Shown: piece by piece, positions 1 to 9,941 of the stretch
How the letters are laid out: each line of letters starts with the position of its first letter
Numbering within the stretch: position 1 is the first letter of the stretch
Assembly (NCBI RefSeq): GCF_003955685.1
Contig: NZ_RXHJ01000005.1
Span: forward strand, 186,001 to 250,000
Length of the DNA stretch: 64,000 nucleotides
From: Corynebacterium hylobatis
GTDB taxonomy: Bacteria > Actinomycetota > Actinomycetes > Mycobacteriales > Mycobacteriaceae
Direction of reading: 5' to 3'
The notes under the pieces: generated by a model
Told to the model about the DNA's origin: nothing
The model's input: only the letters and a program-made list of their open reading frames with translations
Database searches by the model: none
Translations under genes and position numbers: made by a program

Positions 1-919
1 CCTTGTCGATGCGCCGGAGGATGACACCCTCACGCAGTGCCCACGGACAGATCTCGATCATCTCCAGGCCGAGTGCACGCATGCTGGCCTCAGCCACGAG
101 GGCACCGGCGACGATCTGGTGCGAACGGTCGGAGCTGATGCCCTCCAGCTCGGCGCGGTCGGCCGCGGTCATGCGGGAGATGAACGCGATGAGCTGGCGC
201 AGACCCGGGGCGGTCAGGGTGCGCTTGGTGTAGGGGCCTTCGGCGCTCGGAGCTGCGCCGGTGAGGCGGGCGAGGGTGCGGAAGGTCTTCGAGGTGCCCA
301 CCGTGAGCCCGGCAGCACCGTAGGCGCGCATCTGGCGGGCGGGTTCAACCAGTTCAGCGTCGATGTAGTCGCGCAGGAGATTGACCTTCTTGCGCTCCGG
401 CGGATCGGTGTCGAACCAGTGGTGGGTCAAGCGGCCCGCGCCGAGGTCGAGTGAGATCGCCACGTCGGGGGTCTCGTCGGAACCAGTCGACAGCTCCAGG
501 GAACCCCCGCCGATGTCGAGGTTGGTGATGCGCCCGGCGGACCAGCCGTACCAGCGGCGGGCGGCGAGGAAGGTGAGTCGGGCCTCGTCCTCCCCGGAGA
601 GGACCTCCAGTCGGACGCCGGTCTCACGCTCCACGGCGGCCAGGACCTCCGCCGAGTTCGTGGCCGAACGCACCGCGGAGGTCGCGATAGGCATGATCTC
701 CCGGCACCCGAGAGTTCCCGCCAGGTCCGCTGCCTCGGCAACGGCCTTCGTCAGGCGTCGGATGCCTTTGTCATCGATCGCGCCGTCACCGTCGATGAGC
801 TCGACGAGTCGCAGGCTCGTCTTCCAGTCGCTCATCGGGGTCGGGTGACCACCGTTGCGGGCATCGACCGCCACCATGTGGACAGTGTTGCTGCCCACGT
901 CCAATACACCTAGTCGCAC
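1..919 (-). CDS. ppx: Ppx/GppA-family exopolyphosphatase, C-terminus cut by window edge
   Basis: Hydrolyses terminal phosphate from inorganic polyphosphate (or pppGpp) in the cytoplasm. The reading frame is open from a GTG at 919 to the window edge, about 305 codons. The N-terminus ([20 protein letters not shown]) is the phosphate-binding motif of the ASKHA fold, and a second motif [12 protein letters not shown] follows in the middle; both are diagnostic of Ppx/GppA. The gene diverges from the cysteine-cluster protein at 954 and lies next to the phosphate-responsive senX3-regX3 pair, which fits a role in phosphate metabolism. Only the last few residues should be missing, since the family is about 310 residues long in actinobacteria. 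Confidence 0.9.
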   Translation of the reverse strand, partial: MRLGVLDVGSNTVHMVAVDARNGGHPTPMSDWKTSLRLVELIDGDGAIDDKGIRRLTKAVAEAADLAGTLGCREIMPIATSAVRSATNSAEVLAAVERETGVRLEVLSGEDEARLTFLAARRWYGWSAGRITNLDIGGGSLELSTGSDETPDVAISLDLGAGRLTHHWFDTDPPERKKVNLLRDYIDAELVEPARQMRAYGAAGLTVGTSKTFRTLARLTGAAPSAEGPYTKRTLTAPGLRQLIAFISRMTAADRAELEGISSDRSHQIVAGALVAEASMRALGLEMIEICPWALREGVILRRIDK

Positions 920-953
920 GCCCTCAAGGGTAGACGGTCTAGCGTGGGGAAGT

Positions 954-1850
954 GTGAATCGCCCACGTTCCTCCCAGGTTTTTCTGGGTTTCCCGCAGTC
1001 ATCCCCCGCCGGCAAGCAGATTCTGTCCGGTGGGGAAGAAGCCCCCGATTTCCCCCGAGAGTGGTTCGAGTTCGTCAATCCAGAGGATCCGCTACACACC
1101 TTCAGCGTCGACCTGACATGGGTCGAATCGCACTGGACCTGCCATTTCGGCACCGATACCTGTCAGGGCATCGACTCCGAGCAGACCGACATCGGCTGCT
1201 GCGTCCACGGCGCCTATCTGGCTGATGAGACCGACCGGGACCAGCTCTACAACGCCGTCGCCGACATGCCCGCGAAATACTGGCAGCACCGCCCAAAGGG
1301 GGTGGACGAGCATCTCGCCAGCGGCGAAGCCATCGAGCTCGAACCCTGGCTGGAGTGGGGTGAACTCGACGACGAAGACGGTGACCCCGAGCCCTCCCTG
1401 AAGACGAAGACCGTCGGCGGGGCCTGTATCTTCGCCAACCGTGAAGGGTGGGCGACCGGAACCGGTTGCGCCATCCACCAGTGGGCGGTGGCGGAGGGCC
1501 GTGACCTGACCGTCGAGAAGCCCGAGGTCTGCTGGCAGGTCCCGCTGCGCCGCCACGAGGACTACGAGGAGCGCACCGACGGCCAGGAGATCCTGCGCAC
1601 CACCATCGGCGAATACGACCGCCGCGCGTGGGGCAACGGCGGTGAGGACTTCGACTGGTGGTGCTCCAGTTCCAGCTCCTGCCACACCCACCCGGACCCG
1701 GTGTGGGTGTCGATGAAGCAGGAGCTCACCGCACTGATGGGCGCGCCCTCATACGAGGTCATCGCCGACCACTGCCGACGCCGCGCCGCCGCCGGTCTCA
1801 GCGCCCCGCACCCGGCGAGCCGGAACCGGGATCAGGCCTCGAACTTGTAG
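954..1850 (+). CDS. Conserved actinobacterial cysteine-cluster protein (YkgJ/DUF3109-like)
   Basis: Function unknown. The protein has several conserved cysteines arranged as in metal-cluster proteins: a CHFGTDTC pair followed by GCCVHG near the N-terminus, ACIFAN and GTGCAIH in the middle, and [10 protein letters not shown] near the C-terminus. This resembles the zinc/iron cysteine-cluster (YkgJ) families, an assignment made from pattern only. Proteins of this type sit beside ppx and senX3-regX3 in other Corynebacteriales. The start is uncertain: GTG at 954 is the last in-frame start before the conserved part, and the frame is open further upstream. The 3' end overlaps the convergent regX3 gene by 19 nt. 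Confidence 0.7.
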   Translation: MNRPRSSQVFLGFPQSSPAGKQILSGGEEAPDFPREWFEFVNPEDPLHTFSVDLTWVESHWTCHFGTDTCQGIDSEQTDIGCCVHGAYLADETDRDQLYNAVADMPAKYWQHRPKGVDEHLASGEAIELEPWLEWGELDDEDGDPEPSLKTKTVGGACIFANREGWATGTGCAIHQWAVAEGRDLTVEKPEVCWQVPLRRHEDYEERTDGQEILRTTIGEYDRRAWGNGGEDFDWWCSSSSSCHTHPDPVWVSMKQELTALMGAPSYEVIADHCRRRAAAGLSAPHPASRNRDQASNL

Positions 1851-2524
1851 CCCAGACCCCGGACGGTGACCAGCTGTTTCGGGCGCGAGGGCTCCTCCTC
1901 GATCTTGGAGCGCAGACGCTTGACGTGCACGTCGAGGGTCTTGGTGTCACCGACGTAGTCGGCACCCCAGATCCGGTCGATGAGCTGGCCACGGGTGAGC
2001 ACCCGGCCAGCATTGCGCAGCAGGTACTCAAGGAGGTCAAACTCCTTGAGCGGCATGGACACCGGCTCCCCGGCGACGGTGACGGTGTGGCGCTCCACGT
2101 CCATGCGGACCCGGCCCCCCTCGAGGACCTGCTCGTCGACTTCCTCGGCTGCCGCGTCGTTGTCTGCCCCACGGCGCAGGACCGCCCGGATGCGGGCGAT
2201 GAGCTCACGGGAGGAGTAGGGCTTGGTCACGTAGTCGTCCGCACCCAGCTCCAGTCCGACAACCTTGTCGATCTCGGAGTCGCGGGCGGTGACCATGATG
2301 ACGGGAACCGATGAGGTCGTCCGCAGCTGCTTGCACACGTCCGTGCCCGACATGCCCGGCAGCATGAGGTCGAGCAGGACGATATCAATGTCATTCTTCG
2401 CGAACTCCACGAGCGCGGTCGGGCCATCACCGGCGATGATCACATCGAAACCCTCTTTACGCAGCAGGAAGGCCAACGGATCCGCGAGGGACTCCTCGTC
2501 CTCCACGATGAGAATGGTCGTCAT
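1832..2524 (-). CDS. regX3: Two-component response regulator RegX3
   Basis: OmpR/PhoB-type transcription factor of 230 residues. The receiver domain (about 1-120) carries the acidic pair E8/D9, phospho-acceptor D52 in LLDLMLPG and K101 in VTKPYS. A winged-helix DNA-binding domain occupies roughly residues 130-230 and ends in GLGYKF. It is encoded directly after senX3 with an ATGA-type overlap at 2521-2524, so the two are translated together. In mycobacteria SenX3-RegX3 responds to phosphate limitation; the adjacent ppx and gpm genes fit that setting. Specificity in this organism is inferred. Confidence 0.93.
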   Translation of the reverse strand: MTTILIVEDEESLADPLAFLLRKEGFDVIIAGDGPTALVEFAKNDIDIVLLDLMLPGMSGTDVCKQLRTTSSVPVIMVTARDSEIDKVVGLELGADDYVTKPYSSRELIARIRAVLRRGADNDAAAEEVDEQVLEGGRVRMDVERHTVTVAGEPVSMPLKEFDLLEYLLRNAGRVLTRGQLIDRIWGADYVGDTKTLDVHVKRLRSKIEEEPSRPKQLVTVRGLGYKFEA

Positions 2525-3774
2525 GATGCTTTGTCCTTTCGACGTGTCGCCACCCGGGACACGGCCTGACGCAGGGGCCCGGTGGACGTTGCCTCTTCAT
2601 CCTGCCCCGCCGGCGGGATCGCCGTCGGCGCCGGATCAGGATGATAGATAGGAAGTTCGATGGTGAACGTGGCCCCGGTGCCGGGGCGGGACCACAACTT
2701 GATGTTACCCCCGTGGTTGGCCACCACATGTTTCACGATGGCCAACCCCAGCCCCGTACCGCCGGTGGACCTCGAACGCGCCTTGTCCACCCGGAAGAAA
2801 CGTTCGAAGACCCGTTTCTGATCCTCCGGGGAAATGCCGATGCCCCGGTCCGTGACGCGGATGAGCACCACATCATCGCTGGTGACTTTCTGGGACACCG
2901 AGACCGGCACCGACTGCGGGGAATAGTTGATGGCGTTGGAGATGAGGTTCGACACCGCCGTGACCAGCAGGGATTTATCACCCATGACCAGGACACCGGA
3001 TTCGGCACCCTTGGTCAGGGTGATCTCGGCGTTGTCCGCGGCGACCTGGTTACGGCTGAAGGCCTCGTCGATGACCGCGTCGACAGAGATGGGCTCCATC
3101 TCGGGGAGGGGCTCCGCCCCCTGCAGCTTCGACAGGGAGATCAGCTCGTTGATCATGTCGGCCATACGGTGGGCCTCCTTGTGGAGGCGCTTGCCGAAGT
3201 ACTCGACATGCTCGGGGTCGTCCACCGACTCCATGAGCGCCTCCGCCAGCAGGGCCATGCCGCCGACGGGGGTCTTGAGCTCATGGGAGACGTTGGCCAC
3301 GAAGTCACGGCGCGCAGACTCCATGCGGATGTTCTCACTCTCGTCGGTGCCGTAGACGATGACGAAACGGTCATCGACGAGGGTGAGGGGTTTGATCAGG
3401 GCACGTACCGACGAGACCCGGTTGCCGGTGCGCCGCTTCGGGATCGCCAGGTCGAGGGAGCGGGTCTCCTTGTCCGCGAACACCTCCGCCGCGACCCTGC
3501 GCACCTCATCGTTGACGGACCGGTCGTGGACCAGTGCCATCTCGTGGGCGCGGGCGTTGGACAGGATCACATCCCCGCCCTGGTCGAGGACAGTGATGCC
3601 GGTGGGCGAACCCTGGATGGCCAGGTGCAGGACCTGACCGACGGTGGTGACCTGGTTGTCCTCGAGAGTCGCTGAGGAACGGTGGCGGATGATCCGCTTA
3701 CGCGCCCCGTTCAACGCCGGGAGGGCGACGCCGGTGACGACGACGCCCAACAGGAACGCAAGGACAGGGGACAC
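2521..3774 (-). CDS. senX3: Sensor histidine kinase SenX3
   Basis: Membrane-bound histidine kinase of 417 residues, cognate partner of RegX3. A single hydrophobic N-terminal segment (about residues 3-22) is followed by a PAS-like region (about 45-140), the dimerisation/phospho-acceptor helix with H164 in NVSHELKTP, and a HATPase domain with N-box NAINYS, G1 box DRGIGI and G2 box GTGLGLAIV. The one-segment anchor and cytoplasmic PAS are typical of SenX3 rather than of sensors with a large extracellular domain. It lies just downstream of gpm in the same direction, 10 nt from its stop codon, so gpm-senX3-regX3 may be one transcript. Confidence 0.93.
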   Translation of the reverse strand: MSPVLAFLLGVVVTGVALPALNGARKRIIRHRSSATLEDNQVTTVGQVLHLAIQGSPTGITVLDQGGDVILSNARAHEMALVHDRSVNDEVRRVAAEVFADKETRSLDLAIPKRRTGNRVSSVRALIKPLTLVDDRFVIVYGTDESENIRMESARRDFVANVSHELKTPVGGMALLAEALMESVDDPEHVEYFGKRLHKEAHRMADMINELISLSKLQGAEPLPEMEPISVDAVIDEAFSRNQVAADNAEITLTKGAESGVLVMGDKSLLVTAVSNLISNAINYSPQSVPVSVSQKVTSDDVVLIRVTDRGIGISPEDQKRVFERFFRVDKARSRSTGGTGLGLAIVKHVVANHGGNIKLWSRPGTGATFTIELPIYHPDPAPTAIPPAGQDEEATSTGPLRQAVSRVATRRKDKAS

Positions 3775-3784
3775 GCGCTACAGA

Positions 3785-4531
3785 CTACTTGCCGCCCTGG
3801 GCGGCGACAGCGGCTGCGCCGGCGGCAGCGGCCTCGGGGTCGAGGTAGGTGCCACCCGGGTTGACCACGGAGCCGTCGGCGGTGAGCTCATAGACCAGCG
3901 GAATGCCGGTCGGGATGTTCAGCGCGGCGATGTCCTCGTCGGAGATGTTGTCTAGGTACTTGACCAGCGCACGCAGGGAGTTGCCGTGTGCGGCGACGAG
4001 GACGGTCTCCCCGTTCTTCACGCGCGGCTCGATCTCCTCCTGGTAGTACGGGATGAAGCGCTTGACCACGTCGAGCAGGCACTCGGTGCGCGGAATGGAA
4101 TCCAGGTCCGCGTAACGGACGTCATCGGACTGGGAGTACTCGGCGTCATCGGCCAGCTCCGGCGGCGGGGTGTCGTAGGAGCGGCGCCATGCCATGAACT
4201 GCTCGTCGCCGTACTTGTCCTTGGTCTCCGCCTTGTTCAGCCCCTGCAGCGCACCGTAGTGGCGCTCGTTGAGACGCCAGTCCCGGATGACGGGGATCCA
4301 GTGGCGGTCGGCGGCGTTCAACGCGATGTTGGCGGTGCGGATGGCGCGGCGCAGGAGGGAGGTGTAGACGACCTCCGGCAGGATGCCGGCCTCCTTGAGC
4401 ATCTCGCCACCGCGGATCGCTTCAGCCACACCCTGCTCGGTGAGGTCGACGTCCACCCAGCCGGTGAACTGGTTCGATTTGTTCCACTGACTCTGGCCGT
4501 GGCGAAGAAGAATGAGCTTTCCGTTGGTCAT
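3785..4531 (-). CDS. gpmA: 2,3-bisphosphoglycerate-dependent phosphoglycerate mutase
   Basis: Interconverts 3- and 2-phosphoglycerate in glycolysis. The 248-residue protein opens with [17 protein letters not shown], which contains the catalytic RHG motif, and later has [15 protein letters not shown] and the second catalytic His in [11 protein letters not shown]. Length and motifs match the dPGM family. I chose ATG 4531 because the family begins within a few residues of the RHG motif; the frame is open further upstream without similarity. It is followed closely by senX3, a neighbourhood shared by Corynebacterium and Mycobacterium. Confidence 0.95.
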   Translation of the reverse strand: MTNGKLILLRHGQSQWNKSNQFTGWVDVDLTEQGVAEAIRGGEMLKEAGILPEVVYTSLLRRAIRTANIALNAADRHWIPVIRDWRLNERHYGALQGLNKAETKDKYGDEQFMAWRRSYDTPPPELADDAEYSQSDDVRYADLDSIPRTECLLDVVKRFIPYYQEEIEPRVKNGETVLVAAHGNSLRALVKYLDNISDEDIAALNIPTGIPLVYELTADGSVVNPGGTYLDPEAAAAGAAAVAAQGGK

Positions 4532-4602
4532 ACTCCTAATATGCCATGCCCGCACCGGTGCCGCCGGGAATCGCACGCCGGTGACAACCCCCGTCCACAC
4601 CC

Positions 4603-5871
4603 TCAGCCGCCGACACGCTCCCGGCGGGGTAGGCAGTCGGTGACCTCGGTGCTCAACGCGTCGGCGTACACCGAGGCCAGCTGGGAGGCGGAGGCCGACC
4701 AGGAATAGTTCGCGGCATGCAGGACCGCCTCGCCCGCCATCCGCAGGCGGGTGTCGTCATCGTCGAGGAGCTGCTCGATGGCGTCCGCCCAGTCGGCGGT
4801 GTCGTGGCCGTCGACAAGCAGCCCCGTCTCCCCCTCGGAGACGGCGACAGGCAGACCACCCACCCGGGCTGCAATGACCGGCGTGCCGCAGGCCTGCGCC
4901 TCCATCGCCACCAGTCCGAAAGATTCGTTGTAGCTGGGCACCGCGACAATGTCAGCGGCCTGGTAGATCGTCACCAGCTCCTCCGGTGGACGCGGATCCA
5001 GGAAACGCACCCGGCGCGCCACCCCCAGCTCCTCCGCCAGATCCAGGTACTGCCGCTCGGTGGCCGCTGCTCCGGATGCCCCGCCGCAGATGATCACCCG
5101 CAACTTGCGCTCAGGATTGCGCCGGACAAGTTCAGCGGTGGCCTGGATGAGCACCTGTGGCCCCTTGAACTGCTGCAGCCGGCCGACGAAAGCCACCAGC
5201 TCCGCGTCCAACGGGATGCCGAGCAGGCGGCGGGAACGCTCCGTGTTGCGATCGGTGCCGGGGGTGAACAGCTCCGTGTCGGTGCCCGGGGAGACCACGA
5301 CGATGCCCTCCGGGTCGGCGTCGTAGTGGTCGATGAGGTCATTGGTCTCCTCCTGGGTGTTGACCACCAGGACGTCGGCGTTGTCCACCAGCTGCTGCTC
5401 GCAGATGCGCCGGGCCTCCGATTCCGGGGAGTCGTCGGCGCTGCGGTGAGCGTTCTTCACCGCGGCCAGGGTGTGGGCGGTGTGCACGAGCGGCAACTCC
5501 CACAGGTCCCGCAGCAGCCAGCCGATCTGACCGGAGAGCCAGTAATGGGAGTGGATGAGGTCGTAGTCGACGTCATTGCAGCGGTGGAACTGGACGAGCC
5601 CGCCGGCGAAGGCCGCCAGCTGCGTGGGCAGGGCCTCCTTCTCCAGTCCGTCATAGGGCCCGGCGACGATGTTGACCACCCGTAGTCCGGGCTCCACCTG
5701 CACCACCTCACCCTGGCTGGGTCGGGTGGCCCGGGTGAAGATGTCCACCTCCACCCCCTGCCGGGCCAGATGGCGTGCGGTGTTGAGGACATAGACGTTC
5801 ATGCCGCCCGCATCGCCGGAGCCCGGCTGTTGTAGCGGTGACGTGTGCATGGAGATCATCGCAACGCGCAT
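4603..5871 (-). CDS. mshA: D-inositol-3-phosphate glycosyltransferase, mycothiol biosynthesis
   Basis: First step of mycothiol synthesis: transfers GlcNAc from UDP-GlcNAc to 1L-myo-inositol-1-phosphate. The 422-residue GT4 enzyme starts [20 protein letters not shown], and the GGMNVYV segment that follows is the donor/acceptor loop of MshA. It has the GT-B C-terminal signature [18 protein letters not shown]. The ATG at 5871 is chosen because the family starts here; the open frame extends much further upstream without similarity. It diverges from the acyl-CoA ligase at 5941. The presence of mshA agrees with the mycothiol-dependent dehydrogenase at 39184. Confidence 0.94.
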   Translation of the reverse strand: MRVAMISMHTSPLQQPGSGDAGGMNVYVLNTARHLARQGVEVDIFTRATRPSQGEVVQVEPGLRVVNIVAGPYDGLEKEALPTQLAAFAGGLVQFHRCNDVDYDLIHSHYWLSGQIGWLLRDLWELPLVHTAHTLAAVKNAHRSADDSPESEARRICEQQLVDNADVLVVNTQEETNDLIDHYDADPEGIVVVSPGTDTELFTPGTDRNTERSRRLLGIPLDAELVAFVGRLQQFKGPQVLIQATAELVRRNPERKLRVIICGGASGAAATERQYLDLAEELGVARRVRFLDPRPPEELVTIYQAADIVAVPSYNESFGLVAMEAQACGTPVIAARVGGLPVAVSEGETGLLVDGHDTADWADAIEQLLDDDDTRLRMAGEAVLHAANYSWSASASQLASVYADALSTEVTDCLPRRERVGG

Positions 5872-5898
5872 GCCCCCAATGATAGGTGTGCGCGTCGT

Positions 5899-5904
5899 TA
5901 TACT
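5899..5904 (+). promoter_or_regulatory. Candidate -10 element for the acyl-CoA ligase gene
   Basis: The hexamer TATACT lies 37 nt before the ATG at 5941 in the short mshA/ligase intergenic region. It matches the corynebacterial SigA -10 consensus (TANNNT). No clear -35 is visible, which is common in this genus. The ligase also has a GGAAGG ribosome binding site just before its start. Confidence 0.45.
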
Positions 5905-5940
5905 GGTCGTCACCACGGAACCTGACTGGAAGGCGCACTG

Positions 5941-7647
5941 ATGTCGGCATTTGAGACCAAGGCATGGCTGCAGCACTATCCGGAGTGGACACCCCATTCC
6001 CTCGACTATGACGACACAACGTTGCTCGACGTCTACGACAACAACCTCGCCATCAATGCCGAGAAGTCCGCCACCTGGTTTTTCGGTCGTACCCAGACCT
6101 ACGCCGAACTCGACCGCCAGGTCCGCCGCGCTGCCGCCGGGCTGCGTGCATTCGGGGTGCGACCCGGTGACAAGGTGGCCATCATCCTGCCGAACTGTCC
6201 CCAGCACATCGCCGCCTTCTACGCGGTACTCAAGCTGGGGGCGACCGTTGTGGAGCACAACCCGCTCTACACGGCCCACGAACTGGCGGGACCCTTCGCC
6301 GACCACGGCGCCCGCGTGGTCATCGCCTGGGACAAGGCCGCCCCCACCCTGGAGAAACTTCGCGGCTCCACTTCTCTGGAGACCATCATCTCGGTCAACA
6401 TGATCGAGGCAATGCCCAAGGTCAAACAGATGGCCCTCAAACTGCCGGTGAAGAAGATCCGCGAACAGCGCGAGGCCCTGTCCTCCCCGGCCCCGAACAC
6501 GGTCCCGTGGGAGGTGCTCATCGGTTCCGCCATCGGCGGCGAGGGCGAGGACATCGCCTCTGAGCCGTCAGTGACCCGGGACTCCATCGCCCTGATCCTC
6601 TACACCTCCGGCACGACCGGCGCGCCGAAGGGGGCACAGCTGACCCACGGCAACCTCTTCGCCAACCTGCTGCAGGGCAAGAGCTGGGTACCCGGCCTCG
6701 GCGAGCAGGACGAACGGATGCTGGCCGCCCTACCCATGTTCCACGCCTACGGACTGACGATGGTGGGCACCCTGTCGGTGTACATCGGCGGTGAGATGGT
6801 ACTGCTGCCCGCACCCCGGATCCCGCTGATCATGGACGTGATCAAGAAGCACACCCCCACCTGGCTGCCGGGTGTGCCGACCCTCTACGAGAAGATCGTC
6901 GAAGCTGCCGAGCAGGACAACGTGGACATCTCCGGCATCCGCAACGCCTTCTGCGGTGCGGCCACCCTGCCGGTGTCAACCGTGGACAAGTGGGAGCGTG
7001 CCACCGGCGGCCGCCTCGTGGAAGGCTACGGCCTGACCGAGACCTCCCCGGTCATCGTGGGCAACCCGATGAACGGCAAGCGACGCCCCGGCTACGTCGG
7101 CATCCCCTTCCCGGACACGGAGGTGCGGATCGCCGACCCGGAGGACCTCGACGTGACCCTGCCCGACGGCACCGAAGGGGAGATCCTCGTCCGCGGGCCG
7201 CAGGTATTCCCCGGCTACCTCAACCAGCCCGAGGCCACGGAGTCCAGCTTCCACGGAGACTGGTACCGCACCGGCGATGTCGGCGTCATGGAGGAGGACG
7301 GTTTCATCCGTCTGGTGGCCCGCATCAAGGAGGTCATCATCACCGGCGGCTTCAACGTCTACCCGGCGGAGGTGGAGGAGGCGATGCGCGCCCACCCGGA
7401 CATCGTCGACCTGGCGGTGGTGGGCCGTCCACGCGAGGACGGCTCCGAGGATGTCGTGGCCTGCGTGACCCTGCGCGAGGGCGCCGCCCTTGATCCGGAG
7501 GGACTGAAGGACTTCGCCCGCGAGCGTCTCACCCGCTACAAGGTCCCGCGCACCTTCTACCATTTCGAGGAGCTTGCCCGAGATCAGCTGGGCAAGATCC
7601 GCCGCCGCGAGGTGCAGGAGGACCTGCTGCGCCTGCTTGATCGCTGA
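5941..7647 (+). CDS. Long-chain fatty acid-CoA ligase (FadD type)
   Basis: Activates fatty acids to acyl-adenylate and acyl-CoA in the cytoplasm. The 568-residue ANL-superfamily protein has the P-loop-like motif [11 protein letters not shown], the aromatic motif [11 protein letters not shown], the hinge [18 protein letters not shown] and the C-terminal lysine region [11 protein letters not shown]. Length is usual for FadD. A GGAAGG ribosome binding site precedes the ATG. In C. glutamicum a fadD also lies next to mshA. Substrate chain length cannot be read from the sequence. Confidence 0.9.
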   Translation: MSAFETKAWLQHYPEWTPHSLDYDDTTLLDVYDNNLAINAEKSATWFFGRTQTYAELDRQVRRAAAGLRAFGVRPGDKVAIILPNCPQHIAAFYAVLKLGATVVEHNPLYTAHELAGPFADHGARVVIAWDKAAPTLEKLRGSTSLETIISVNMIEAMPKVKQMALKLPVKKIREQREALSSPAPNTVPWEVLIGSAIGGEGEDIASEPSVTRDSIALILYTSGTTGAPKGAQLTHGNLFANLLQGKSWVPGLGEQDERMLAALPMFHAYGLTMVGTLSVYIGGEMVLLPAPRIPLIMDVIKKHTPTWLPGVPTLYEKIVEAAEQDNVDISGIRNAFCGAATLPVSTVDKWERATGGRLVEGYGLTETSPVIVGNPMNGKRRPGYVGIPFPDTEVRIADPEDLDVTLPDGTEGEILVRGPQVFPGYLNQPEATESSFHGDWYRTGDVGVMEEDGFIRLVARIKEVIITGGFNVYPAEVEEAMRAHPDIVDLAVVGRPREDGSEDVVACVTLREGAALDPEGLKDFARERLTRYKVPRTFYHFEELARDQLGKIRRREVQEDLLRLLDR

Positions 7648-7805
7648 CCGGACTGCGGCGGGGGCGGGCCTGAAAATCTCACCGTCCGGCCCAACCCTAC
7701 GCCGCTGTTCACGCCCTCCGGGTTGACGCCTCAAGGTGACCTGGTGTGCAATCCCCCGCTCCGCCGTTCCCCGACCCCCACAGAGACCCGAACTTGCTTT
7801 TTAAT

Positions 7806-7821
7806 ATACCCCTGGGGGTAT
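7806..7821. promoter_or_regulatory. CsoR/CstR-type operator
   Basis: ATACCCCTGGGGGTAT is a perfect 7-2-7 inverted repeat (ATACCCC / GGGGTAT), the G/C-tract operator type bound by CsoR/RcnR/CstR tetramers. It overlaps the likely promoter: TTGCTT at 7794-7799 and TATTCT at 7819-7824 (spacer 19 nt). It precedes an operon that ends with a CsoR-family gene (9672), so autoregulation is likely. Derepression by persulfide is inferred from the enzymes in the operon. Confidence 0.8.
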
Positions 7822-7863
7822 TCTAGCGACATCAGCGTCCCAACCCCACCCCAGGAGAACAGC

Positions 7864-7992
7864 ATGTGCCGTCCCACCCCCTGCCCCGCCTGCAGCAAGA
7901 CCACCTGGTCCGGTTGCGGTGAACACGTCGACCAGGTCCGTGCCCAGATCGCTGCCGACCAGTGGTGCACCTGCGACCACTCCGCACGATAG
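7864..7992 (+). CDS. Small cysteine-rich protein (42 aa) in the CstR-type operon
   Basis: A 42-residue protein beginning MCRPTPCPACSKTTW, with six cysteines at positions 2, 7, 10, 18, 35 and 37 and two histidines (21, 39). A CPAC pair near the N-terminus and a CTC pair near the C-terminus suggest a small zinc ribbon or metallothionein-like fold. It is the first gene after the CsoR/CstR operator and lies 13 nt upstream of the CoA-disulfide reductase start, with AGGAG before its own ATG. Similar short Cys-rich peptides occur in actinobacteria. No function is assigned; binding of metal or sulfane sulfur is a guess from context. Confidence 0.7.
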   Translation: MCRPTPCPACSKTTWSGCGEHVDQVRAQIAADQWCTCDHSAR

Positions 7993-8005
7993 GAAGGTGC
8001 CCACC

Positions 8006-9619
8006 ATGACCACCACCGTCATCGTCGGCGGCGTCGCCGGCGGCATGTCCACCGCAGCCCGGCTGCGCCGCCGCGACGAAGAGATGGAGATCATCGTCCT
8101 CGAGGCCTCCGGCCACGTCTCCTTCGCCAACTGCGGCCTGCCCTACCATGTCTCCGGCGTCATCCCGGAGCGACAGTCCCTGCTCCTGCAGACACCCGAA
8201 TCCCTGAGGGCCCGCTTCAACCTGGACGTCCGCGTGAACACGCGCGCCACCGCCATCGACCGGGCCGCGAAGACCGTCACCACCGACACCGGCGAGACGA
8301 TCGCCTACGACCACCTGGTCCTCTCCCCCGGTGCAACCCCGGTCATCCCGCCGATCCCCGGTATCGAACGAGCCCTGCACCTGCGCACCGTCGAGGACGT
8401 CGACGTGATCAACGCCGCACTGACCCCGGAGGTGAAGTCCGTCGCGATCATCGGCGGCGGCTTCATCGGCCTGGAGATGGCCGAGAACCTGCGCCACCGC
8501 GACCTTGAGGTCACCATCATCGAGCGTGCCCCGCAGATCATGGCGCCGCTGGATGAGGAGATGGCCGCGATCGTCGAGAAGCATCTCGCCGGGCACGGTG
8601 TACAGGTCCTCACCGGCGCGGACACGGAGACCATCGCCGACGACACCCTCGAGCTCACCGACGGCCGCACCATCCCCGCTGACCTCGTCATCGCCTCCAT
8701 CGGTGTGCGCCCCGCCAGCGAACTGGCCGCCGAGGCCGGCCTTGAGGTCGGCGAACACGGCGGCATCAAGGTGGATGAACAGCAGCGCACCTCGGACCCG
8801 GCGATCTTCGCCCTCGGCGACGCCGCGGAGAAGGCCGACGCCGTCTCCGGAGAGGACACCCTCGTCCCCCTGGCGCAGACCGCCAACCGTCACGGTCGGT
8901 TGGTCGCGGACGTCATCACCGGCCGCGACGTGCGCCGTACCACCACCCTGGGCACCGCCATCGTCGGTCTCTTCGGCCTGGCCGCCGCCTCGGTCGGCTG
9001 GAACGAGCGACGCGCACGGGCCGCCGGGAAGAACATCCGGGTCATCCACGTCCATCCGGCCGACCACGCCGGCTACTACCCCGGCGCCGAGACCCTGCAC
9101 CTCAAGCTGGTGGTGGACGCCGACACTGACGCGATCCTGGGTGCGCAGGGGGTGGGCATGGCGGGTGTGGACAAGCGCATCGACGTCATCGCCACCGCCA
9201 TGCGCGGCGGGCTGAACGCCACCGACCTGGCGGACCTCGAGCTGGCCTATGCGCCGCAGTTCGGTTCCGCGAAGGACCCGGTCAACTTCCTCGGCTACGT
9301 CAACGACAACATGGTCGCCGGCGAGCGCACCGTGCAGTGGCACGAGCTCGAGGAGACGGTCGCCGATGGCTGGACGCTCATCGACGTGCGCACCCCGGGC
9401 GAGTTCGCGAAGAGCACCATCCCCGGTGCCGTCAACATTCCGGTCGATGAGATGCGGGAACGGGTTGAGGAGCTCCGCGGCAACCGTGCGCTGGTCTTCT
9501 GCCGCGTCGGCCTGCGCGGCCATGTCGCCGTCACGCTGCTGGAGCACCATGGCGTTGAAGCAGCCAACCTCGACGGTGGTTTCATGACCTGGGAATATGC
9601 CCCGCACGATCAGGGTTAG
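8006..9619 (+). CDS. CoA-disulfide/persulfide reductase fused to a rhodanese domain
   Basis: Flavoprotein of 537 residues that by family (CoADR-RHD, also called NADH-dependent persulfide reductase) reduces CoA or protein persulfides and disulfides. The N-terminal FAD motif is VIVGGVAGGMSTAARLRR, the single redox cysteine is C43 in SFANCGLPY (not the CxxC of glutathione-reductase types), and the NAD motif IIGGGFIGLEMAE follows near residue 150. After the dimerisation domain a rhodanese domain begins near residue 445, with active-site C499 in the six-residue loop CRVGLRG. The ATG at 8006 is preceded by AGGAAGG. The gene sits between the Cys-rich peptide and the CstR-like sensor. Confidence 0.9.
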   Translation: MTTTVIVGGVAGGMSTAARLRRRDEEMEIIVLEASGHVSFANCGLPYHVSGVIPERQSLLLQTPESLRARFNLDVRVNTRATAIDRAAKTVTTDTGETIAYDHLVLSPGATPVIPPIPGIERALHLRTVEDVDVINAALTPEVKSVAIIGGGFIGLEMAENLRHRDLEVTIIERAPQIMAPLDEEMAAIVEKHLAGHGVQVLTGADTETIADDTLELTDGRTIPADLVIASIGVRPASELAAEAGLEVGEHGGIKVDEQQRTSDPAIFALGDAAEKADAVSGEDTLVPLAQTANRHGRLVADVITGRDVRRTTTLGTAIVGLFGLAAASVGWNERRARAAGKNIRVIHVHPADHAGYYPGAETLHLKLVVDADTDAILGAQGVGMAGVDKRIDVIATAMRGGLNATDLADLELAYAPQFGSAKDPVNFLGYVNDNMVAGERTVQWHELEETVADGWTLIDVRTPGEFAKSTIPGAVNIPVDEMRERVEELRGNRALVFCRVGLRGHVAVTLLEHHGVEAANLDGGFMTWEYAPHDQG

Positions 9620-9671
9620 AGTGGTTGCACCAGCTTTGACCCCTGAACTGATAACCGAGGAGAGGAACGGC

Positions 9672-9929
9672 ATGAAGCTCACCCCTGAGGAAGCCAAGCC
9701 CGCCACCACCCGGCTCAAGCGCGCCGCAGGACAGCTCAACGCCGTCATCCGGATGCTCGAGGAGGGCCATGAGTGCGAGGAGGCGGTCACCCAGCTGGCC
9801 GCCGTGGCCAAGGCCATCGACCGGGCCGGGTACCTCGTCGTGGCCACCGGCATGAAGAAGTGCTTCACCGACGAACCGGACGCCTATGACGAGAAGAAGC
9901 TGGAGAAGATGTTCCTCTCCCTGGCCTGA
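9672..9929 (+). CDS. CsoR/RcnR-family repressor, CstR-like
   Basis: All-helical DNA-binding repressor of 85 residues with the family signature RLKRAAGQLNAVIRMLEEG. It keeps C35 and C64, the positions of Mtb CsoR C36 and C65. The copper-ligand His of CsoR (H61) would fall at residue 60, which is Gly here. Absence of that His together with two cysteines is the pattern of CstR, which senses persulfide by cross-linking its cysteines. The gene closes the operon behind the rhodanese-fused reductase, which supports sulfur rather than copper sensing. The ATG at 9672 is preceded by GAGGAG. Confidence 0.87.
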   Translation: MKLTPEEAKPATTRLKRAAGQLNAVIRMLEEGHECEEAVTQLAAVAKAIDRAGYLVVATGMKKCFTDEPDAYDEKKLEKMFLSLA

Positions 9930-9941
9930 TCCGCTCGCCCC

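Noticed and set aside
4532..4600. Upstream extension of the phosphoglycerate mutase frame
   Set aside because: The family starts at [12 protein letters not shown]; the extra 23 codons have no similarity and no ribosome binding site.
5872..6306. Upstream extension of the mshA frame
   Set aside because: It runs antisense into the acyl-CoA ligase gene and MshA begins at [11 protein letters not shown].
9672..9929. Copper-sensing CsoR
   Set aside because: The copper-ligand His position is Gly and the operon enzymes act on sulfane sulfur; no copper ATPase or chaperone is nearby.
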